From positions 2,232,001 to 2,296,000 of the forward strand of contig OZ345356.1 in the NCBI GenBank assembly GCA_977006965.1: DNA of 64,000 nucleotides, in the 5' to 3' direction. The translations under genes and the position numbers were made by a program. The notes under the pieces are model-generated. The model did no database searches and was not told where the DNA came from. It worked only from the letters and a program-made list of their open reading frames with translations. This DNA comes from Phymatolithon calcareum. Lineage: Eukaryota; Rhodophyta; Florideophyceae; Hapalidiales. This document shows positions 1 to 9,439 of this stretch, in pieces; position 1 is the stretch's first letter, and each line of letters starts with the position of its first letter.

Positions 1-1
1 G

Positions 2-482
2 ATGCTGAGGAGACCAAAGGAAAAAGAAAAGAGGTACCTACAAAAGCCGATTGAGAGCAGAAACAGCCAAGAGCTCCAGTCTACCAGGAACGACATTTTC
101 GCTATCGAAAACAGGGAACCGTTTGTGGAAGAAACCAAGCACATTCAATCAAAACAGTCTGCCGAAATGCTTAGATCAAAATTCCTTACAATGGAAGGAG
201 ATCGTCTCGAATTGAAGAAGAAGAGGAGAGTCCCGTATGACAAGAAGAGCGAGCTACCAGCAATCCTCAAACTCCCGAAGGTGAAGCACAGGCAATTAGC
301 GCTTCAGTACATCTGCGGAAGATTTCCGCAGGTGTCGACAACAAAAATTTGGAAACCGAGCTCGACACCATATGGAAATGCTGGAAAACAATCTGTCAGG
401 ATATGAACTGAAAGGAGACAAAACACTGGACACCGAGAAAGCACTTAACGAGCTCTTGCTATTCAGCAAGAGCATCAAACGA
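2..482 (+). pseudogene. LINE ORF2 3' fragment (family C/E type)
   Basis: This is the C-terminal end of a non-LTR retrotransposon ORF2. It is read in one frame to 406 and continues in a second frame from about 372 to 482, so it carries a frameshift near 360. It contains the motif VKHRQLALQYICGRFPQVST, which matches the C-terminal motif of the other LINE copies in this window (for example near 33620 and 57400), followed by the usual terminal helix ending TEKALNELLLF. The element is cut off by the window start, and an oppositely oriented family C tail abuts its 3' end. Confidence 0.75.
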
Positions 483-483
483 A

Positions 484-795
484 GAAGGACTTTTTTTTGC
501 AACTGTTTAGTTGTTTATTTGAAAGCCCTCATTAACACTCCTAAGACTGTACGGGAGCAGCTTTTCGTAACTTGTTCATTCTAGTATATCGCCTGGTCCT
601 AATACAGGGGCTCGTCGTTTTCCATATTGTGAATTATGGTGACGCTGTAGAGTAGTATGGCGTCTAATGCCTTTTCTGTTCTTATCATTTCTCCGGAGTC
701 CAGTTCATACTTTGTTAAGTTCATACTTATGGTCTCCATGTGGCGCTCTGCTGCCGAGCAGTATTGCATATGTCAAATGTTTCCCAAGTCAGTAG
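484..795 (-). mobile_element. LINE family C 3' tail, 5'-truncated
   Basis: On the minus strand this is the last part of ORF2 plus the 3' UTR of family C. It aligns with 35985-36250 (minus) and 33700-33960 (plus), including the core AGACTGTACGGGAGCAGC (read on the plus strand). It meets the copy at 2-482 tail to tail. Confidence 0.75.
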
Positions 796-823
796 CATGT
801 TTAGAATAATCTGCCCAAAAAAC

Positions 824-945
824 CAGCTTTCCAGCAGCGGGAGCAGCATTTCTCACATTAAGGTGGTCGGTATCATCTTATAAAATCATCAGCTTTTCGG
901 CAGAGACAGCAGCACTTCTCACCTTGAGGTGGTCAGCATCATCTT
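824..945. repeat. Imperfect tandem repeat, two units of about 67 bp
   Basis: Two adjacent units share CAGC-rich starts and a common end, TTCTCAC followed by a GGTGGTC block and ATCATCTT. No coding or known element is apparent. Confidence 0.6.
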
Positions 946-1557
946 TTCAATTGTTCATAATATTTCAAAAATCGTCTAAGAAATGTCAAATAATTCAATG
1001 TTCAAGATTCACAAAAATCGACAGCTTATTTCAAATATTTCTTTCATATCCAGCAACTTGTAGATTGTCTCGCCCCCACATTCAGTAGCGCAGTGTGCTC
1101 CTGATTGTCATGAGCATCGACAATTTTCCATCCACTGCATCTTTCGAGCGCACATGCCTCCATCGTCATCTCTGCCAGCACGTTCGATTCCAACGATATC
1201 TCCTTTTCTTTTGATTTGCGTCGGACGAGAGATTGTTATTCCGGGACCGAAATGACGCTTCTCTGCTGCGGAACTTGCACGGCGGCTATTCTTGAATTAC
1301 TGAACCCGTTTGCTTACGTCATTATATATTTCCTTGACAACAGCACCGTGAAGTTTTCTGCGGCGAACTCACCAATTCGTCCTGCTTTTTGGACAATTGC
1401 AGCAATATTCGACTCTTTTTGCATGATCGAAATATCTGCCGAAGCTCGCCAAGAAGTCCGACTGGGCAGCTGTCTGTGGACCATACAATGTCCACCCGGT
1501 ATAAGGATATGCGATCTTTGAACCACTTGAGCGATCAATCCGCCGCATCACGGAGGG
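946..1557. other. No recognisable gene
   Basis: I see only short overlapping ORFs on both strands (longest about 100 codons at 1216-1521) without recognisable motifs. This is the sequence into which the gypsy element at 1563-7268 inserted; its other half resumes at 7274. Confidence 0.4.
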
Positions 1558-1562
1558 AAGAG

Positions 1563-1847
1563 TGTAGATATGGGGACACCAATCTCCAAATACAGCACTA
1601 CCGGAAGATGCGGTAGTCTACACGGAATAGAACGTGGCTTACCGACAAGTGCGCACGCAATCATTGCGTGGTTCGTTACTTCGTAATCACTAAAGTAATT
1701 ACGTGTAGTGTCTAGCAGTAGTTTAGTAGTATACGAAAAGGGTATAAAAGGCAGAGACCGATGCCGCACCTCTGAAGAAGGGGCCATCGGACTCTTCACT
1801 TTCTCTACCAAAATTCAGTCAAGGTGAGCGGACACGCTCGTGTCTCT
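1563..1847 (+). repeat. 5' LTR of the gypsy element
   Basis: It starts TGTAGATATGGGGACACC and ends GTGTCTCT; the start is fixed by the AAGAG duplication. It is nearly identical to 6984-7268. The ends are TG...CT rather than the usual TG...CA. Confidence 0.92.
1743..1749 (+). promoter_or_regulatory. TATA box in the LTR
   Basis: TATAAAA within GGGTATAAAAGGCAG, conserved at 7164-7170 in the 3' LTR. Its position, about 100 bp before the LTR end, is typical for the LTR promoter. Confidence 0.6.
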
Positions 1848-1966
1848 TGAAATTTCTATCCTGCAGGAGAAATTGTGAGCGCCGTTTACGGCGACTGGAA
1901 AAACACGGGGGAATATCCGAGATAGACCCGTTCGATCGAGAATATACACGGGGGGCTTGATCAGCG

Positions 1967-2524
1967 ATGAGCGTGTTTGCTCCAATCAGCCATCCTATTC
2001 TGAAGAGCGTAGATAGTGTGAAAGTATCTGTCTTTCTACGAGAAAGAGAAAGATACGAAAATGAGATTACTGAGAAGAAGAAGGAAATGCCGTCATTGTC
2101 AAAGGCGAGATACAAAATATCGGTGGACCAAGGATTGCTGCGTCGGATGCACATTTTAGGCGAATTGGAAGGTGTTGCTCCAGACAAAGAGCTAATCAAT
2201 CTCACGACTACTGACATTGAAAAATGGGTGAAGGGTCTGGTTGTCCACGAGGACGCAAGTTTTGACCCGGCAATTGTGGAGCGTGCACTCAAAGGGATAA
2301 ATGTACCCATGAAGATTGCCAATCCGAAGGCGCGGATGTTGGAATATTGTAACGATATCTTTTCGAGGCTGGAATCTGTTGGCTATGATAGATTCAAGGA
2401 AGAGAATCCGAAAATGACACTGAAGCTACTTCAGAAGCATCTCTACCCCACGCACTTCAAAAACACAATGCAGACCATGCTTGATTATCAAGAGTCCCTC
2501 GAATCTGACTTAAAGGGTATGTAG
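1967..2524 (+). CDS. gag: Gag-like protein, N-terminal part
   Basis: A 185-codon ORF lies directly behind the 5' LTR. It is helical and charged, as expected for a capsid-type Gag, with no zinc knuckle in this part. Assignment rests on position between the LTR and the protease/RT region, not on a recognisable signature. It ends early at 2522; the rest of gag lies in other frames downstream, so this is a truncated remnant. Confidence 0.6.
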   Translation: MSVFAPISHPILKSVDSVKVSVFLRERERYENEITEKKKEMPSLSKARYKISVDQGLLRRMHILGELEGVAPDKELINLTTTDIEKWVKGLVVHEDASFDPAIVERALKGINVPMKIANPKARMLEYCNDIFSRLESVGYDRFKEENPKMTLKLLQKHLYPTHFKNTMQTMLDYQESLESDLKGM

Positions 2525-2718
2525 ACGTTCTCTGTACAGAGGCCGTGAAGTACGAGAAGTACATGAAGCTGAATCAATGAGCTAATCCCTCATCTACCAG
2601 AACCATCAGTCGTGATACTGCTCGAGGAAGCGGCAAAAGTACCGCAAACGGGAATGATGGCGAAACTATCCCCGTTTGTCTGAAAAAAATTTGTGCTAGA
2701 ACAAAGAAAAGGCGCTAT

Positions 2719-3304
2719 GTGGCAGGTAAATTTCCACGGTGTGAAATTACATCCCACGAACAAGCTGAAAAATTATTGAAAGAAAGGCGGGAGAAGCGAA
2801 ACCGACGCAATTACGCCAAGAAAATTGCCAAGAAAGATTCTGTGTGGCGTCCAACGCCACTATCATACTCCTATACAAATAGATCCCTTCAAATAGTCAT
2901 TACAGCTTGCATTTACAGCAGCCCTTACAGATAGTATTACAGTCATTACAGTACCGTGAGTTTCGATGTGTACTTACACCACGAAGGATGACCAAGGGCA
3001 AACCCTAGAACCACTGCTTACAGCTTACAAGTGCTTACATAGCTTACACTGTAAGCACCGAAGCCGAGAAGCGGCTTCCAGATTCTTCCATTGTTCCATT
3101 TATCATATTGCCAAGTCATCTTCGACCCAATTCTTTTTTATAAAGGTCGCCGCTTCGCGGCGCCCTCGGCGTTTCGCCAGGGAACAACCCGACCACAACC
3201 AGTTTGCCAACCTGTGCGATTTACAACCCCACAATTCTTTGCAGACAAGCAATAGCACACTTATTATGGCAATGCTCGCAAAGTCTGTTGAGAGAATTTT
3301 CTGA
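2719..3304 (+). pseudogene. gag: Gag 3' part, split by a solo LTR
   Basis: The frame reads KKDS just before 2841, is interrupted by the solo LTR at 2843-3233, and resumes in phase as LQTSNSTL behind the second copy of the ATTCT duplication, ending at a TGA (3302-3304). The protease region follows in the same frame right after that TGA. A basic stretch (KERREKRNRRN) precedes the break. Confidence 0.6.
2843..3233. mobile_element. Solo LTR (TGTGGCGTCC...CCCCACA), copy 1
   Basis: A 391-bp unit with TGTGG...CCACA ends, flanked by ATTCT (2837-2841, plus one extra G) and ATTCT (3234-3238). The same sequence occurs at 63345-63745 with its own flanking duplication AGTAT. TG...CA ends with 5-bp duplications and no internal coding region indicate a solo LTR of an otherwise absent retrotransposon. 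It is rich in TTACAG-type words. Confidence 0.8.
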
Positions 3305-5112
3305 GCGGATGGAGGCTCGGACATCAACTTCATGCCGCCTGATTTGGTCACAGTTTTGCGGAAGAGGGGTGCAAAAATGACTGTGAAGGAGTATACAAAC
3401 CTAAAAGGTACAATATGGCTCTCACTAGCACCCCCGGAGGAGAAGAGATATTCTTCGAATGTGACAAGGAAGCGGTCCTGAATGTCGAGCTTTATAATAG
3501 ACACGGATGCTACCTGGAGCTGAGGAACACTAAATGGTACATCGCGAAAGGAGACGTATCAGACCCGTTATTGGGGAGGCCGGTACTCGAGGCTTTGGGG
3601 ATTAATACCAAAGACCTTCTAGCTGCAGCTACAGCAGAAATTGGAAATACCGTGGATCTATCCCAGGTTATGGGGCACAATGAGTACCCAGAAGGCAGCG
3701 TGGCACGAATTATACATGATGGCGTGTACCACAGCGACCGCGGGCTTGGCAACGAGGTACATGAAAATGACGTTGAGGCGTGGTTGGATTTAGGGCAAGA
3801 TACGCACGAAGAGATCGACACCGCAATCGACAACGCCGTTATTGAAGCAGAACAGGACGACATTTCTGCACATGGAAAGGAATTGCTACGAGAAATGCTG
3901 GTCGACTACCGTGATGTTCTCAGGCTAAGACTTGGAAATGACCCTCCAGCCGACGTCGAACCTATAAAAGTTGAGTTGAAAGAGAACTCTCGAGCTGTGA
4001 CGGCAAAACCAAGGCGCTACTCTCCGCAGGGGAGGAGATTCATGGCGCGATATGTAGACCGTATCCTTGAATATGGGTTCGGAAAAGAGAATGCGAACGC
4101 AAAGTGGGCCGCAGCTCCTGTATTGGTTGCAAAGCTATCACCGGCAAACTTTTGACTAACATTCGACTACAAACCCGTAAATGCAGCAACAATACCCGTA
4201 ACGTGGCCAATGCCACACTTGGACTCAGAACTTGCAGATATCGCAGGAAGCAAATATTTCGCCACTATCGATTTTGTAAGTGGCTATTGGCAACTCCCGT
4301 TAGAGGAAGCCAGTCAAGAGCTGGTAAGCTTTATGACTTCAAACAAAGTAGTACAACCTACGCGGTGTACACAGAGGGCAAAGAATGGAGCTGCAAATTT
4401 CCAAGCGAAAGTTGAACCTTTGTTAGCTGAGATTCGTGACCAGCTCAAGGCATGGTTGAATGATTTCATGTTACATAACAAGACAGAGGAAGGCCTACTG
4501 GGGGGCTTCGCGTGTTTTTGGAGGTATGCAGAGAGAAAAATCTGAAAGTCAGTGTCGTGAAGTCTCATTGGTTTTTACTACAAGTACACTGGTGCGGAAG
4601 GATTGTCGATGGTGAAGGGGTGAGACATGACCCACGAAACATAAGTGCCTTACAAGGAATTCATTTACCACTGACAGCAGGGGAAATATGTGAATATGTT
4701 CATTGCCTACAATGGATGTCAAATAGCATCCCAGATTTTGCCAATCGTGTGGCCCCTCTCAAAGCAATATTGGAAGAAGCATACAGAAGAGTGGCGCAAG
4801 GACAAAAAAGTCGATCTCACGCATAAATCTCTCAAGCCTATCGTGGAATAAGGAGCATGAAGTAATTTTCAACGACTTTCAAGATCAGTTGCCCGATATG
4901 GTGAAATCATGTCACAGGAACCGCGTCTGTGAGTATACACAGACGCATCGGACGCGTTTTGGGCCTGCGTAGTGACACAAGGTGCGGAAGAGGACTTGGA
5001 CAAAGACTTGGAGGATCAGCCACATGAACCCATTGCTTTCCTAGGGGCGGCCTTCAAGGGATCAGAAGAATGGTGGACAACATTTTAAAAAGAATCATAC
5101 GCTATTTATCAA
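3305..5112 (+). pseudogene. pol: Pol N-terminal half: protease, reverse transcriptase, RNase H start
   Basis: An aspartic-protease-like segment, DGGSDINFMPPDLV, follows the gag TGA. ORF 3415-4155 then carries the linker and RT start (DPLLGRPVLEALGIN, LRLRLGNDPPADVEP). RT continues in shifted frames with FATIDFVSGYWQLPL near 4255-4300 and AWLNDFMLHN near 4450-4480, where the catalytic Asp-Asp pair has become Asn-Asp. RNase H starts with TDASDAFWACVVTQG near 4940-4980. At least three frame changes and several stops are present, so no enzyme can be made. Confidence 0.85.
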
Positions 5113-6954
5113 GTGTTCAACAAACTGGACTATCTACTTCTTGCAGAGGAAGAGTCTCACGTCTACACAGACCACAGGAATTTATTGTTCATATTCAATC
5201 CGCGCTCTTTGGACTCAGCTTTGGGCAGACATGTGGTGAACAAAGTACAAAGATGGGAACTATACTTATCCCGCTTCTCATACGTTATTGAGCATGTGGA
5301 TGGAGAGAAGAATATAGTCGCTGATATCATGACCCGCTGGTGGCGAGGGCATCGAGGCAAACGATTGGCGGCAAGACGTATAACACACTTATTGCTCGAG
5401 AACGATATTGTGAAGTCACCAATGGCGCAGGGCTTCGAATGGCCGTCATTGGAAACAATTCGCCAGTCCCAAAATGCGAACAGGAGCAGCGTGGAAAAAG
5501 GTGTTACCAAAGACAAAAACGGATTGTACCGGCATCGAAACGTGCTCTGGATACCAGCGAAAGACTCCGAACTACAGCTACAATTTATGGTTGTTGCCCA
5601 TTGTGGAGCAGGAGGTCATCGATCCGGAGAGTCAACCAGAAGTACTGTGCGAGAGACGTATCATTGGGACTCAATTGAAGCAGACTGCAAAGAGTTCGTT
5701 GCCAGCTGTCTCCACTGCCTCACTGGAAAAACAGGACACCGGATCCCGCGTCCACTGTCGACTGCAGTGCACGGGACGCGCCCGAATGAAGTCATACACT
5801 TAGACTACCTATACATGGGTCCTGGAGTTGGCGACTACAAATACGTATTAGTTATACGAGATGATCTGTCGTCATATACTTGGCTACGCCCAGCAGAAAG
5901 GGCAACAGCCGAGATTACCGCAGAGGAGATTTCAAGGTGGATTCGCACGTTTAAAATCATGGAAATGTGGATAAGTGATCAAGGATCGCACTTTCGGAAC
6001 GTATTGATGAAAGAACTGGCTAACGAGCACCGAATCAAGCACAACTTTACAGTTGCTTACTCACCTGGGATTAACGGTACGGTTGAAAGCTGTATGAAAC
6101 ATGACCAAGCGGCACATCGCTGTTTGCAATCGGAACTACAACTAGGACCTCAAGACTGGCCCTCGGTGATGGGTATGATCATGACAGCGCTTAATGAAGC
6201 CCCTTTGAAGCGACTTGGTCCGAGAGAGGACGGGACATATCGCACGCCTCTAGAGGTGATGACGGGCATTAGACCGGTGCGAGTAATGCTGCTTACGACT
6301 CGAGTTGGAGAAGCAGACTTCGAAGCGAAGAGCATGGAAAAAATCAAGGCTTTGCAGGTGATCGGGATTGATGCTTTGCAGGCCAGCTTTGACCAAATGC
6401 ACAAAGATGTGTCGGAGAGAGTCGACGCAAACCGGAAGAAGAACATCAAGTATCGTAATAAGAAAACTAACTTGATTGAGCCGAAATTTGAGATGGGTGA
6501 TTTCGTTCTTGTGCGGCGAGCTCAAAACAAGGGGCATAAACAGTCCATTCGTTGGATGGAACCTAGACGCATCACAAAGACAATCAGCGCTTTGGTTTAT
6601 GAAGTTGAACATCTGCTAAGAGGAAAGGTCGAGATAGTGCATGCGGCCCGCCTCGCAACATACAGGACCGATATGGACGGAAAGAAGGTATCCAAGGAGC
6701 TACTATCGCACACTGAGAGCAGCGAAGCGCAGTATGAAATCGTGGACGAAATCGTAGATATATCGGGCAATGCGAAGGATGGAGTATCTTTACTTGTCAA
6801 ATAGCTAGGATTGCCGGACAAACACGATTGGACGTGGCACAGTGTGAAAGATTTGTACGAGGATATACCTGAGCGTGTTGGAGAATTCCTCGACAAGTCA
6901 AAAAGGATTCGCTTGGCTAAAATGGCACGCGAGGAGATTGGGCTGTCCATTTGA
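5113..6954 (+). pseudogene. pol: Pol C-terminal half: RNase H end, integrase, chromodomain
   Basis: ORF 5113-6804 (563 codons) starts in the RNase H C-terminus (VYTDHRNLLFIF). The integrase zinc motif follows (His-x5-His, then CLHC near 5725), then the catalytic core with HLDYLYMG, WISDQGSHF and NGTVESCMKH, which supply the D, D and E residues. Behind a GDFVLVRR segment lies a chromodomain (YEIVDEIVDISGN...LLVK). A TAG at 6802-6804 stands where the conserved Trp codon of the chromodomain is expected. The domain continues in frame (LGLPDKHDWTWHSVKDLY) to a stop at 6952-6954. Chromodomains at this place mark chromoviruses and bias integration to modified chromatin. Confidence 0.88.
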
Positions 6955-6983
6955 TGACTTGGAGCTTCCAAGCTATTGAGCAC

Positions 6984-7268
6984 TGAAGATATGGGGACAC
7001 CAATCTCCAAATACAGCACTACCGGAAGATGCGGTAGTCTACACGGAAGAGAACGTGGCTTACTGACAAGGTCGGACGCAATCATTGCGTGGTTCGTTAG
7101 TTCGAAATCACTAAAGTAATTACGTGTAGTGTCTAGCAGTAGTTTAGTAGTATACGAAAAGGGTATAAAAGGCAGAGACCGATGCCGCACCTTTAAAGAA
7201 GGGGCCATCGGACTCTCCACTCTCTCTACCAAAATTCAGTCAAGGTGAGCGGACACGCTCGTGTCTCT
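6984..7268 (+). repeat. 3' LTR of the gypsy element
   Basis: Matches 1563-1847 with about 12 differences and is followed by the second AAGAG at 7269-7273. TATAAAA lies at 7164-7170. Confidence 0.92.
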
Positions 7269-7273
7269 AAGAG

Positions 7274-7967
7274 TTCTTCTCAAATGTGCGGTCTGTATCA
7301 CTCGCTTTATTTATCTTCGTCATCCTGGAAATCTTGTCCATAGCACAGCGCACTGTCGCTCCATCTCCAAACGAACTATAGTCCAATCCTTCGACAAAAT
7401 GGTTGCTGATATCCTCGTCCTAAGTCAGACGCTGCAAGGCGATTGTATTTTCGACTCCGGCCATTCCAACGACACATGCAGTGTGCATGTCAACCACAGC
7501 CGCGGTGACTTCGGTCCCTATGAGCACGGATTGTTGACAGGTTCACCATTTGAGTTCGTATAGTCGAAGTCCAACAATTCTGTGGGTAGATGTCCTGGTG
7601 CATTGCCTTTGTTTCCTTCACTTGTATACCTGGCTTCCATGTTATTTGCAGACGATGTGTGTTGTAATGGCATAAATCGTCATGGACCACGCCACCCTGC
7701 AACGCCTTTCGAAAGCGAAATGTATAATCCTCGCCGTCCGGGATATTGACGTCAAAGCTAAAGGACTTACGACAACAAAGTACATATCCATATATATATA
7801 TATATATATGGACATGTACTTTGTTATATATAAGGCCCTGCTCCAATGTCGATAGGAATACGCACCTCACCCAACGCCGTGGTCGAAGTCCATTCAAGCG
7901 CATGTGGATCAGGTAGAAGGACTGTTCTACTCCCTAATATTTGGCCGTTTTGCTTAGCGGAATAATG
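7274..7967. other. No recognisable gene; contains an AT hairpin
   Basis: Continuation of the pre-insertion sequence that ends at 1557. Short ORFs on both strands (7261-7563, 7490-7903) show no motif. The hairpin at 7774-7825 is listed separately. Confidence 0.4.
7774..7825. repeat. 52-bp inverted repeat with (TA)n loop
   Basis: The arms start at AACAAAGTACAT and end at ATGTACTTTGTT, with one mismatch and a TCCATATATA...TATGGA core. It can extrude as a cruciform or fold as an RNA hairpin. Confidence 0.8.
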
Positions 7968-8087
7968 TTTTATTCAAATTTATTTAAAAGCCCCGCAGAC
8001 TTCCGAAGATATGGGCGAGGCTTCCTCTGATTCTACCTACCTTTGTGCACCTCACGAAACGCCCACTAGAATCGCGGACGGGAAAAT
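7968..8087 (-). mobile_element. LINE/SINE family D tail, truncated insertion
   Basis: A 120-bp insertion flanked by 16-bp near-identical sequences (GCTTAGCGGAATAATG at 7952-7967, GCTAAGCGGAATAGTG at 8088-8103). Its body matches 23618-23745 on the opposite strand, including the core TTCGGAAGTCTGCGGGGC followed by TTTTAAATAAA. This is the pattern of a 5'-truncated target-primed insertion. Confidence 0.75.
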
Positions 8088-8103
8088 GCTAAGCGGAATA
8101 GTG

Positions 8104-8689
8104 ATCGAATGCGAACGCTGTGAAATGTAGAGACGGCTCACAGGAGGAATCGCCGCTCTGACAACGCAGCGACCTCAGGATTCCGAAAGTGCTTCTGTTG
8201 TCTGCTCGTTTCTGATGCCGTACCTTAAAGCGACGAACGGACCACCTCGGTTTCCGGGCGCGACTGTCTGCCTTGCTAGTCTTTCTTACTTCAGGAACTC
8301 TGGGGGATTGAATTTACTTTCACTGTTTCAGAAAAGAACGTGTCTCCTCTCCTTCTTTTCTTTTTCCCCTCTCTCCCGCTTAGCGAGTCCCGTCCTATTT
8401 TTCTTATATCCCCTTTTCTCAACCACTACAGCGGGCTACGGCAACCTAGAAATCTCCCATGATTCCACTACGATGTCGTATCTCCAACCGCCAACCATTC
8501 GCAATTGCACTTCAAGATAATTGAACGCTCGACAAACACATGCCGAGATCATGCCCGCTACAACTTGTTTCGGTGGAAGCCACATCATCTCAGTAAATTC
8601 AGCCGATTTCAGTGTTTCCCTGATGAGGCACACATGCCCCAGAGCAGTGCTCTAGACATTCACGCCCTAAATCAGCACCCCGATTAAAC
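8104..8689. other. No recognisable gene
   Basis: A pyrimidine-rich run lies at 8340-8420. ORF 8215-8520 and smaller ones have no motif and no partner in the window. Confidence 0.35.
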
Positions 8690-9420
8690 CTGTTCAGAGA
8701 CAATAAAATACAAATTGGCTTGGATTTCACAAATGCTATGCAGAGTCACACCACCAAAGCTGAGGCGCAAGATATTAGAAGAACACTTTGTGCTGCCATT
8801 CCTGCATGTAAAACGGAACCTGGAGAGAAGTAAGAACTACGAGGGCAAGGAAGAGGACTTAGCGCAAGCACAGAGGGATATTGGATACCTCGAAGAGCAC
8901 GAACTGTTGAATGTCCCAGCGAAGTGGGCCGTGGAAGGAAAGGTCACCCACAAGGATAAAAAACTGCGAATCTATTGGGCATGGAGCGAGACGGAGAAGG
9001 CCAAAAAATGCAAAACCGCCGTGGATATGAGCGAGAATCCAAACCCCGTAGTCCAAATCAAGTCGAGAAAACACAGACTTTGGGCATTCAAATGGTTTTT
9101 CGGCCGCTTCCATCCGCGATATCCCTCGGCATATATCGAAAACTACGACGAACTAGCAGCGATGCAGCTGGAAACCCTTCAACTCAAGCTAACGCAACCA
9201 CAGATGAATGATAGAACAGAAGAGGAAGTGAAACAAGCGATGGACAAATTAATGATGCTAGAAAGCGAGATGCAAGAGGAGATGATGGTGTGATGATGGA
9301 GGCGACATGCTGTAGTCTTCCCTGGAAGGGTTACAGCGCAATTCGAAGCTGCTCTGGTGTCGGCGTGCGCTGACGTTGAGGGCTTCTAAATTAAAAACCT
9401 ACAATTCCCCCCCCCCCCCC
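8690..9420 (+). mobile_element. LINE family B, 5'-truncated, poly(C) tail
   Basis: ORF 8715-9293 (192 codons) is the C-terminus of a LINE ORF2: RVTPPKLRRKILEEHF, KNYEGKEEDLAQAQ, then SRKHRLWAFKWFFGRFHPRY, ending ESEMQEEMMV. The 3' UTR holds GAGGGCTTCTAAATTAAA and the element ends in 14 C residues (9407-9420). It is closely related to 57649-58428 (plus), 36895-37215 (minus) and 44376-44614 (minus). Upstream RT and endonuclease are missing. Confidence 0.85.
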
Positions 9421-9439
9421 ATCCATCGCCATGCAGGCC

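Larger units (their letters stand above)
1563..7268 (+). mobile_element. Ty3/gypsy chromovirus-type LTR retrotransposon, complete but decayed
   Basis: The 5706-bp element has two 285-bp LTRs and is flanked by the 5-bp duplication AAGAG (1558-1562 and 7269-7273). Internal order is gag, protease, reverse transcriptase, RNase H, integrase, chromodomain. That order, with the integrase after RNase H and a chromodomain at the end, identifies a Ty3/gypsy chromovirus. The LTRs differ at about 12 of 285 positions. Stops and frameshifts in gag and pol, a mutated RT active-site motif and a solo LTR inside gag show that it is inactive. No obvious primer-binding site or polypurine tract could be recognised next to the LTRs. 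Confidence 0.93.

Noticed and set aside
1819-2322. Antisense ORF of 167 codons over gag
   Set aside because: Shadow of the gag frame; position and LTR context favour the plus strand.
2843-3233. MITE instead of solo LTR
   Set aside because: The terminal inverted similarity is only about 5 bp (TGTGG/CCACA) and the duplications are 5 bp, as for LTR elements.
3302-3304. In-frame TGA between gag and protease, and TGA at 59573 in LINE E, as a reassigned codon
   Set aside because: WD40 gene 1, the RRM gene and LINE A ORF2 all end at TGA, so TGA works as a stop; both elements are decayed. Read-through at the gag-pro TGA stays possible but unproven.
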